The position numbers and the translations under genes were made by a program. From positions 86,427 through 150,426 of the forward strand of contig JANXCF010000006.1 of assembly GCA_025059995.1 (NCBI GenBank): a stretch of 64,000 nt of DNA, written 5' to 3'. The notes beneath the pieces are model-generated. The model made no database searches, was not told the DNA's origin, and worked only from the letters and a program-made list of their open reading frames with translations. The stretch is from Leptospiraceae bacterium. Its GTDB lineage: Bacteria; Spirochaetota; Leptospiria; Leptospirales; Leptonemataceae. This document shows, piece after piece, positions 45,534 to 52,890 of this stretch. How positions within the stretch are numbered: position 1 is the stretch's first letter; every line of letters starts with the position of its first letter.

Positions 45534-46860
45534 TTATGGGTTTAAGTATCTTGTTAAAACTAGTTTGTAGGTTGATCCAACTCCCATAATACCACCTACA
45601 ATTACTTTACCATCACTTTGTTTATGTATATTGATTTCTCGGAAATAGTTTTGTGTTGGGTTGCTTATGTTTTCCATGAGAGTGATTTCTGCTATTCCGT
45701 TATTTCCAAAGGTAGTATCCAAGGTTCCGTTGAGGTTTCTACGTTCCACGCTCAATGAAAATTTGTTTGTATCATACCTCTCATCGACTAAATGTAAGTG
45801 ATTATCAATCTTACGCAAGGATGGATAGTAACCTAAATTAACACTTCCATCATTTCCGAAAGAGCTATCAGTACTACCATTCCATAAGAACTTGTATAAT
45901 TTTCCAAACTGTGTTATAAATAATCCTTCATTAGTGAAATCAAACATAGTTTCGTCTACGTGGAAATTTAAATTTAAAGTGTTTATTATTGTTCCATCAG
46001 AGTTTATTCGTCGGATGTAGAATTTTATGTTATTATCTTCATTAATGTTGTATGTGAATATAATTTTGTTGTCAATTATTTGGAGGAAAGGAGGGGGATA
46101 AATAATAATATAAGAATTAGGTGTATGTTCGAAAAAAAGGTACCCTGTGCCGTTGAAGGATGTATCAAGGGTTCCTCCAGCTGAAACCTTGGCAACAAAA
46201 TAAAAAGGATAAGCAGGAGATGAATCTGCATAAGAAGTTCCTGCAACCCAAAGACTTCCATCGGGATTGGGGAGTATGTATTTAATAGTTTCATAATTCA
46301 CTTAAGGGAAGTAATATGAAAAAAAATTTGTTGGAGTTGAATAATTAGTTGATGGGAATTTTCTTATGATTGCTTTGTGAGGGTGAGAATAATCACCTCC
46401 TCCCAAAAGAATATCTCCATTGGGTAATATTGTAAAACTATAATAATATGAATAATAAGAAATTGATTGCATATCGTAGTTCAATACACCATTATTTCCA
46501 AAGGAAGTGTCAATCTCCCCATTTGAATGAAACCTTATGAAGCGGATTATTTCTTTTGATGATGGTTGATGATATCCCTTAATTATAGCCGCTATTTTAC
46601 CATCTGCTTGTTGGACTAATTTAAAATCATATAAAGAAGTAAAACCCTCTAAATCTCTAATGACTTTTCCTTGATTACCGAAGGATGTATCAATAATCTC
46701 TCTATTGTTCTGATTTTTTTTGATGATCTCAATCAACATCCTACGTGCCATTCCAGATGGAGTTGTGGGATCCTCAGGAAGTTCCTTAAATTCTATGCAC
46801 GATAGTAAAAAAGCCTAAAACCAAAATAGCTGGAATAGGTGATAAATGAGTTTTCTTCAT
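45534..46860 (-). pseudogene. delta-60-repeat lipoprotein gene broken by a frameshift and an in-frame stop
   Basis: Reading from ATG 46860, MKKTHLSPIPAILVLGF starts a signal peptide and then shifts frame in a six-T run (46812-46807 on the minus strand). One T fewer would give the lipobox VLGFLLSC followed by IEFKELPEDPTTPSGMARRM, which joins exactly the frame of the next 450 bp. That frame stops at TAA (46304-46302) and continues from the next codon without a break to 45534. Both parts carry delta-60 repeat signatures, D-T-S-F-G-N-x-G, and share the same composition. Predicted product: an extracellular repeat lipoprotein of about 440 residues. Sequencing error cannot be excluded. Confidence 0.8.
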
Positions 46861-47000
46861 AACTCACAATCTTAAGGATAATTTTGTATTAGCAAGTATA
46901 AAATAACATAATTTTTTATTTTATCCTAAAAGATCTTTAAAAATCTTTCGATTTACTTCTTTTTTATTGACAAAGGATTTTTTATAAGGAAGGGTGGGTT

Positions 47001-47540
47001 ATGATTTATCCTTACAGAGAACACTATCCTGAGATTGGCGAGGGTGTTTTCATCGCTCCCTCAGCAGATGTGATTGGGCAAGTCAAAATTGGAAAACATA
47101 GCAGCATCTGGTTTGGTTCTTTAGTTCGAGGTGATGTAGATAAAATTGAAATAGGAGATTTTACGAACATTCAGGATCAATGTGTTGTTCACGTGACGGG
47201 TGGAAAGTTTCCTACATACATTGGAAATCATTGCACCTTAGGGCACAGGGTAGTGGTGCATGGAGCTGTTTTGAAGGATTACGCTTTTATTGGGATTGGT
47301 GCTATTGTAATGGATGGTTGTGAAGTAGGAGAATTTGCTATTTTAGCCGCAGGGAGTTTACTTCCCCCAGGCAAGAAAATCCCGGATGGGATGTTAGCCA
47401 TGGGGGTTCCTGCAAAAGTGGTAAGAGCTATCACCGATGAAGAAAGAGAAATGATCATAAAAACCCAAGAAAAATATGCTCAATTAGCAAAAGAATATCT
47501 CGAACGGCTGGGAAGACCTACACATTCAAATAATCTTTGA
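47001..47540 (+). CDS. gamma-carbonic-anhydrase-family protein (paralogue 2)
   Basis: A 179-residue beta-helix protein of the same family as 44942-45532. The metal-ligand histidines lie in NIQDQCVVHVTG and LGHRVVVHGAVL, and the later hexapeptides include AFIGIGAIVMDGCEVGEFAIL. It has a GGTGGG Shine-Dalgarno before the ATG. The two paralogues share the frame GxIxxGxxSIWxGxVxRGD but differ in the C-terminal tail, so they probably differ in partner or activity. It is the more typical of the two. The last 23 bp overlap the convergent host-attachment-family gene. Confidence 0.92.
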   Translation: MIYPYREHYPEIGEGVFIAPSADVIGQVKIGKHSSIWFGSLVRGDVDKIEIGDFTNIQDQCVVHVTGGKFPTYIGNHCTLGHRVVVHGAVLKDYAFIGIGAIVMDGCEVGEFAILAAGSLLPPGKKIPDGMLAMGVPAKVVRAITDEEREMIIKTQEKYAQLAKEYLERLGRPTHSNNL

Positions 47541-47958
47541 AGTAAAGATGGATTTCTCTGTCTTCAATATTGGCTAAATTTTTGGAAATCCAAGCTTGGA
47601 CGTTTCTACTTACATTAGAGTCAAGTTTTTCTTTTAAGTAGCCCAAGAAAGATGGACCACTTGCAATGTAAATATAATCATATTTGTTATCTAATTTGGA
47701 TTGTTTGAGGTATTCACTAATTTCGGAAGCAAATCTTTTATTTTCTACTTCTTTAGGGTCTTCTACGGGTTCGGTTTTATGTCTTCCATAACCGGCTCGA
47801 TCAAAACTTTCACCACCATCATTGCTATAAATTTTCATTCTTCCTTCTGGGTGTTCGAATTTCTTGATGAGTTTGAAAGGCTTTCCTGGACCTTGATACT
47901 CAAAAATCCTTGCTTTGGATTGATCAGCTACAACAATCCACTTTCTTGTGAGGTTCAT
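47518..47958 (-). CDS. host attachment family protein (DUF-like, PF10116 type)
   Basis: A 146-residue cytoplasmic protein. The start LTRKWIVVADQSKARIFEYQ and the block GESFDRAGYGRHKTEPVEDP followed by RFASEISEYL and YIYIASGPSFLGYLKEKL are the conserved parts of the family named after an Agrobacterium protein required for attachment to host cells. The family is widespread in non-pathogens and its molecular role is unclear; a similarity to eRF1-domain-1 folds is noted in annotations. Nothing here implies a host. It diverges from fliE with 116 bp in between and overlaps the second gamma-CA gene by 23 bp. Confidence 0.8.
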   Translation of the reverse strand: MNLTRKWIVVADQSKARIFEYQGPGKPFKLIKKFEHPEGRMKIYSNDGGESFDRAGYGRHKTEPVEDPKEVENKRFASEISEYLKQSKLDNKYDYIYIASGPSFLGYLKEKLDSNVSRNVQAWISKNLANIEDREIHLYFKDYLNV

Positions 47959-47970
47959 ATATTCTTTCTA

Positions 47971-47994
47971 ATTTGTCAAATGGATTTGTCAAAT
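47971..47994. repeat. tandem palindromic boxes between attachment-family gene and fliE
   Basis: Two perfect copies of ATTTGTCAAAT lie at 47971-47981 and 47984-47994, 13 bp centre to centre. Each box is itself palindromic around its central base. They sit 13-36 bp upstream of the minus-strand ATG (47958) and 81-104 bp upstream of fliE (48075). On the minus strand they contain TTGACA. They could be an operator or part of a promoter; the sequence alone does not say which. Confidence 0.55.
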
Positions 47995-48074
47995 AAAATC
48001 AAACGACAAACGATAAAGAAAAAACTCATGTTTTTACTTTTTCTTTCGATACATGATATTACGGGAGATCGATC

Positions 48075-48461
48075 ATGAAAATTTTCGGCTATAGTGGTGT
48101 ACAGTTTGATAGTGGATTTCCTAAAGTAGAAGGAGCAAAAACGTATTCTCCTTTTAAATTGAGAACGATCTATGAAAAACACATGCAGATAACCCAAAAG
48201 CCACCACTAACAGAACTTGTACCAGAAAAAGAACGGGTTCTGACGGACTTTGCTTTTGCATTAAATGAATATTTAGGAAGAGTAGAAAAGTTAGCCTTGG
48301 ATTCTGAAGATCTAACCAAAAAATCCATCTATGATCCTGATAATGTTGATGTTCATGAAATCATGATAGCCTCACAAAAAGCCCGCTTTGCTCTGAACTT
48401 AACAAAAACCTTAGCGGATGGTGTGATACGAGCCTATCGAGAACTCACAACACCGAGATAA
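48075..48461 (+). CDS. fliE: flagellar hook-basal body complex protein FliE
   Basis: A 128-residue protein whose C-terminal half carries the FliE signature VDVHEIMIASQKARFALNLTKTL followed by IRAYRELTTPR. The N-terminal part (GYSGVQFDSGFPKVEGAK) is longer and less conserved, as usual. FliE links the MS ring to the rod and is needed to start rod export. It is followed 264 bp later by fliF, without the flgB and flgC genes that normally precede it. A GGGAGA Shine-Dalgarno lies just upstream. CGATAAA at 48011-48017, with CAAA 15 bp earlier, could be a flagellar-sigma -10 box, but this is weak. Confidence 0.93.
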   Translation: MKIFGYSGVQFDSGFPKVEGAKTYSPFKLRTIYEKHMQITQKPPLTELVPEKERVLTDFAFALNEYLGRVEKLALDSEDLTKKSIYDPDNVDVHEIMIASQKARFALNLTKTLADGVIRAYRELTTPR

Positions 48462-48725
48462 TAAAAAAGTTTTGATTTATTAAAGTTGTCAATTCTCTTT
48501 GTGAGGAAGCTAAACCTCATGTATGTTTGAGAAGAGCATATATGCATTATCGTTAAATTGTTGTGATTATTTCTTAATTTAATTACTTTAGTTTTTTTGT
48601 CTCTTTCCTTAACAAAGAATAAGTAAAAATTTTATGAATTTTGAGCAAAAATCAAAAAATTTTCTTTTCTTAAGTAAAAGAGCTGAAAAAACTTAATATT
48701 CCCATCACTGATATGAGGATAAGCT

Positions 48726-50417
48726 ATGCCTGAATTTCTAAAGCAATTATGGAATAAAATAGTGGAGGTCTGGAATCAACTTGATACTGTAAAAAAAATC
48801 ACTGTCGGAGTGGTTCTGGCTTTGATCATTGCGAGTTTGGCTTTTGTTGCGTTTTATTCAAAAAAGCCAGAGATGGTGGTGCTCTATGAAAATTTGAGTG
48901 CTTCGGACTATGCAGAAATCACAAAGTTCTTAGAGACAATGGGTTATGACTGGAGGGGTGTTGGCACGGATACTATTTTCGTCAATGGACTACAAAGACA
49001 AGAAATCATCACCAAATTAGCCCAAGAAAACCTCATCCCAGTAGGAGTTGAAGGATGGGAAATTTTCAATATGTCTCGTTGGGATGAAACCACATTTGAT
49101 AAAAACGTCAAACTCCATCGTGCCATAAAGGGGTCGTTAGAGCAAATGCTCATGACATTGGATTTCGTCAAATCGGCAAGGGTAGAGCTTGCCATACCCC
49201 AGAGAAATAATTTTCTTACTGACGTTGAACCTGTAAAAGCCTCTGTGGTTTTAACTCTCAAACCTGGCATTGAAACCCTTACCCCAAAACAAATTAGTGG
49301 TATCAAAAACTTGATTTATCGAGCTGTTCCCAACCTTAAAAGAGAAAACATCACCATCACAGATAACTTTGGGAAAGAATTTGTAGAACCTGATGCCTTA
49401 GATGAAGAAGAACGAAGACTCAAATTAGTAGAGAAGAAAAAAGAATTCGAAGAGCGAGAAAGACGCAAATGGATGGAAGAAATCAAAAGTAGTCTGAGCG
49501 AGCTCTATTCTGCGGATCGAATTACCATCATCAGAGTAGCCCTCAACGTAAACTGGGATGAGATCAAAGAAAAACAACACTTAGTAGAACCCGTAGAAGC
49601 GGAACCAGAAAACCCAGAAACCCCCTATCCTGATAGAAAGTTAATGCCGGGAGGAACATTGACAGTCTCAGAAAACACAAGAAATGAGCGCTTTCGTGGT
49701 CAAGGTTTTACTCCGGGAGGTCCCACCGGAACCGAGCAGCAACTTCCCCCGGGTTATCGGGATTTGGATTACCAACGAGCTGAATATGGCAATCAAGATG
49801 TTATTCGAAACTATGACTACAATCGTATTGAGAAAGAAATCATTCGTCAACCCTGGGAAGAACGAGCTCGTTCTATCGCGGTTGCTGTAGATGGAAGATG
49901 GATAAGAAAAGGAGTAAAAGAAGATGGTTCAGGCTATATCAGAGAATACATTCCCCCCACGAAAGAGGAACTCAAAGCCATTGAAAAACTCCTCAAGGCT
50001 TCGTTGCTTTATAAAGCAGCAAGAGGGGATCAAATCGTAGTTGAGCATATACAAAAAGATCGTACGGCTCAATTCGAACAAGAAGACGCTGAACTTCGAA
50101 GGCAATTGATGATACAGCGGCTTTTAGTCATATCTGCAATTTCCATCTTGGCATTTATTTTATTGTATTTACTTTATCGAGCCATTAAGAATGAAATTGC
50201 CCGAAGAAGAAGACTCAGAGAAGAAGAGTTAGCCGCACAGCAACAACTCATGCGAGAAGCCGCACTTAGAGTTGCTGATGAAGGAGCTGCGGAAGTAGAA
50301 CTTTCAATTGATGAAAAAGCACGAAGAGAACTTCTCGAGAATGCTATCAACTTGGCTCGGGAAAAACCGGATGAAGTTGCAAAACTCCTTCGCACATGGC
50401 TTAGTGAAGAAACATAA
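48726..50417 (+). CDS. fliF: flagellar MS-ring protein FliF
   Basis: A 563-residue protein with two membrane helices (about residues 24-45 and 458-480). The N-terminal ring-building motifs include VVLYENLSASDYAEITKFLE and, near residues 140-160, VKSARVELAIPQRNNFL. The C-terminal cytoplasmic tail ends with ARRELLENAINLAREKPDEVAKLL, the segment that binds FliG. The periplasmic region is highly charged with a proline-glycine-rich disordered loop around residues 300-350. It forms the base of the flagellum. A GAGGATAAG Shine-Dalgarno precedes the ATG. Only FliE is adjacent; fliG lies 17 kb away. The stop is 3 bp from the convergent radical SAM gene. Confidence 0.97.
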   Translation: MPEFLKQLWNKIVEVWNQLDTVKKITVGVVLALIIASLAFVAFYSKKPEMVVLYENLSASDYAEITKFLETMGYDWRGVGTDTIFVNGLQRQEIITKLAQENLIPVGVEGWEIFNMSRWDETTFDKNVKLHRAIKGSLEQMLMTLDFVKSARVELAIPQRNNFLTDVEPVKASVVLTLKPGIETLTPKQISGIKNLIYRAVPNLKRENITITDNFGKEFVEPDALDEEERRLKLVEKKKEFEERERRKWMEEIKSSLSELYSADRITIIRVALNVNWDEIKEKQHLVEPVEAEPENPETPYPDRKLMPGGTLTVSENTRNERFRGQGFTPGGPTGTEQQLPPGYRDLDYQRAEYGNQDVIRNYDYNRIEKEIIRQPWEERARSIAVAVDGRWIRKGVKEDGSGYIREYIPPTKEELKAIEKLLKASLLYKAARGDQIVVEHIQKDRTAQFEQEDAELRRQLMIQRLLVISAISILAFILLYLLYRAIKNEIARRRRLREEELAAQQQLMREAALRVADEGAAEVELSIDEKARRELLENAINLAREKPDEVAKLLRTWLSEET

Positions 50418-50420
50418 AGA

Positions 50421-51734
50421 TCAATTTCTTCCTTGATACCCAATCACGTCCATAAAAGCACTAACTGAAAAGACAGCTCTTCCTCTTCCTGGTTCTCCAT
50501 AACCTGGAGGAACAGGAAGTTTGTATTTTTCAAAGGTTCTTTTCCAAACAGTGAGGAGTTCTAAGAAATAACGTAGGGGAGGTTTTTGTTGGTTTCCTAA
50601 GGTTGTATATGGTTCAGGGCACCAGGTAGTGAACCTAGGCACCACTCCGTGACTCATGAAAAACTCCAGACCTTCTTGGGTAGATCGTATTGCTTCTTCA
50701 ACAGAGTCAAAACCATAGGGTTTGGCTAATTCGACTCCACCAACAAAATTAGGTATTACGTTCGAAGCACCGAAGATCTCTGTTGACTCAATAATTCTTC
50801 GAATCCAGTTGTCTCGACCAATGTATCGTTCTTTTCCGGGGCAGAGAATGGAAAAGAGCCGTTTATCCCAAACTTCGTAGTTTGGATGGTAGATTTTGAT
50901 ACCTGCTTCTTTGAAGCGTATCAAATCCTCTTTTTCCCAAGCTTGGACCACCATTTTTCCTAACCAGCGATTTGGAAAGTGGGACTCAATGGCTTCGACA
51001 TATTGAAAATAAAAATCTTGTTCGTTTTTACCCTGAAGTTCAGTAACAACCGAACCACCTGTGATCGTATAGACTTTAGCCGTTGTGTCTTCTTTGTCAA
51101 TCCAGCTTAAAACCTCGAGGATGTCTTCGATGCTTTTAACTCCTGTGTAGGGACGCTTGAAGTTCTTTTGTTGACGCCAATTGTGGTTGATGTCGCAAAA
51201 AGCGCATTCTTCGTCTTTCCCGAAATACTGACAATTACGAAATACTGTAAGATATATCAAATATCCCCATTCGATCACCGGAGCAATTTCTCCTGGAATT
51301 TTGTTGTTTCGTGTTCGGTATTGATACCAAGGTGGTATGGGGGGAAATTCTACTTCCGCAAGCGTAGTGTTGTGGAGTTTGAGTACGACTTGATTTTCTT
51401 CGATGGTGATTTTGTAGGGTGATGTGGGATCAATCCTTACGGAAATGACGGTGGGAAGCAGTTCAAACAAACCGCCATGAATTTTAATTTCTTCAGGAGC
51501 TCTAAATCGAACCGTCTCTGGTTGCTCAGACAAAGGAACATGGTCAAAAGTAAAAATAAAATAGTCTTTGGTTTTGTATTCTTGGTTTTGTAGAGCTCCT
51601 GAATCAAAATTTAATCCAAGTCGCAATATGTCTTGTTTGATGATTGCCTCAATCGGGATTTCTTTGTATTGCTCTATGAATTTTTCTAAAACTTCTAAAT
51701 CTGTGGAAATGACTTCTTTCGATAAGGGTGTCAT
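50421..51734 (-). CDS. radical SAM protein with atypical cysteine spacing
   Basis: A 437-residue protein. The iron-sulfur motif is C168-x8-C177-x2-C180 (RNCQYFGKDEECAFCDIN), not the usual C-x3-C-x2-C. The SAM-binding glycine-rich turn is TITGGSVV. The first 150 residues form a beta-rich N-domain and the C-terminal 100 contain YFLELLTVWKRTFEKYKLP and GYGEPGRGRAVFSVSAF. The family appears in several bacteria but I know no established reaction for it. It lies between fliF and pheS on the opposite strand, without an obvious operon partner. No Shine-Dalgarno is clear. Confidence 0.8.
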   Translation of the reverse strand: MTPLSKEVISTDLEVLEKFIEQYKEIPIEAIIKQDILRLGLNFDSGALQNQEYKTKDYFIFTFDHVPLSEQPETVRFRAPEEIKIHGGLFELLPTVISVRIDPTSPYKITIEENQVVLKLHNTTLAEVEFPPIPPWYQYRTRNNKIPGEIAPVIEWGYLIYLTVFRNCQYFGKDEECAFCDINHNWRQQKNFKRPYTGVKSIEDILEVLSWIDKEDTTAKVYTITGGSVVTELQGKNEQDFYFQYVEAIESHFPNRWLGKMVVQAWEKEDLIRFKEAGIKIYHPNYEVWDKRLFSILCPGKERYIGRDNWIRRIIESTEIFGASNVIPNFVGGVELAKPYGFDSVEEAIRSTQEGLEFFMSHGVVPRFTTWCPEPYTTLGNQQKPPLRYFLELLTVWKRTFEKYKLPVPPGYGEPGRGRAVFSVSAFMDVIGYQGRN

Positions 51735-51824
51735 ATCTTATACCAATAAAATGAAATGAACGACTCAAAAAACAACTTTTTATGGTTTTGTATTGGATAT
51801 TGACTTTGTTGATTTTCTATTGAC

Positions 51825-52886
51825 ATGAAAAAAAATAACAAAAATCCTTCGATATCCATGAAACTCCAACTATTAGAGAGTTTAAAAGAGATTGAAGTCT
51901 CTACAACATCAAAACTAAAAACCATCCAAAATTTAGAAGAACTCCGAGAAATCTATCAAGAAGTTTTGGGGAAAAAAGGCAAAATCCCAGAAATCCTCAA
52001 GAACCTAAAGGACCTTTCTCTTGAAGAAAAACGAGAAGTGGGAAGTTTTGCAAACGAATTAAGAGACCGATTATCTGAAGTTTTCAAACAAAAACAAACT
52101 GAATTAGAGCGTTCACAACTTCTCAGCAAAATCCAACAGGAATATTTTGATGCAAGAAGACCTTTGTCTTCAAAAGTTGGGAATTTGCATCCATTGAGTC
52201 AAATCCAATATGAAGTAGAAGACATTTTTCTTGCTATGGGATTTCAAATCATGGATGGACCCGAAGTCGAATTAGATGAATATAATTTCGGGAAGTTGAA
52301 TTTTACTGATGATCACCCTGCAAGAGACATGCAGGATACGTTTTGGACAACGGATGGTTTTTTGCTTCGAACCCATACTTCTTCTGTGCAGGTTCGAGCC
52401 ATGGAGGTTTTAACTCCTCCCTTTCGAGTAATTGTTCCAGGAAGAGTGTATCGTTATGAAGAAACCGATGCCTCCCACGAAAATACTTTTTATCAATTAG
52501 AAGGGATGATGGTGGATAAAGATGTTTCCGTTGCCCATTTGATTTATGTGATGAAAACCTTTCTTTCCACGTTTTTTGAAAAAGAAGTGAAGGTTCGACT
52601 ACGACCTGGGTTTTTTCCCTTCGTGGAGCCTGGCTTTGAGTTGGATATTCAATGTCTTGTGTGCAAAGGGAAGGGTTGTCCTGTTTGTAAATATACTGGA
52701 TGGGTAGAAATCCTTCCTTGTGGCTTGATCCATCCTAATGTTTTGAAAGCAGGTAAAATTGATCCTAATGAATGGTCGGGGTTTGCCTTTGGGATGGGAC
52801 TAAGCCGTTTGGTGATGATGCGACATTCTATTGAGGACATACGTCATTTTCTTTCGGGAAATATTCGATTTTTGGAGCAATTTTAG
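51825..52886 (+). CDS. pheS: phenylalanyl-tRNA synthetase alpha subunit
   Basis: A 353-residue class II synthetase subunit. Motif 2 is FRVIVPGRVYRYEETDASHE, followed by FYQLEGMMV; motif 3 is GFAFGMGLSRLVMMRH. The N-terminal coiled arm precedes LGKKGKIPEIL. The ATG at 51825 gives an extra, lysine-rich start; a second in-frame ATG at 51858 would give 342 residues and aligns better with usual PheS starts. Neither has a Shine-Dalgarno, so the start is unresolved. It charges tRNA-Phe together with PheT, whose gene begins 4 bp after this stop. Confidence 0.96.
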   Translation: MKKNNKNPSISMKLQLLESLKEIEVSTTSKLKTIQNLEELREIYQEVLGKKGKIPEILKNLKDLSLEEKREVGSFANELRDRLSEVFKQKQTELERSQLLSKIQQEYFDARRPLSSKVGNLHPLSQIQYEVEDIFLAMGFQIMDGPEVELDEYNFGKLNFTDDHPARDMQDTFWTTDGFLLRTHTSSVQVRAMEVLTPPFRVIVPGRVYRYEETDASHENTFYQLEGMMVDKDVSVAHLIYVMKTFLSTFFEKEVKVRLRPGFFPFVEPGFELDIQCLVCKGKGCPVCKYTGWVEILPCGLIHPNVLKAGKIDPNEWSGFAFGMGLSRLVMMRHSIEDIRHFLSGNIRFLEQF

Positions 52887-52890
52887 TTAT

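Noticed and set aside
47518..47958. Possible evidence for host association or a prophage (host attachment protein family)
   Set aside because: The family name is historical; the gene is widespread in free-living bacteria and no phage genes surround it.
48502..48519. TGAGG-AAGCTAAA-CCTCA inverted repeat after fliE as a terminator
   Set aside because: No T tract follows. The 264-bp gap before fliF may hold a promoter, but no convincing -35/-10 pair is visible.
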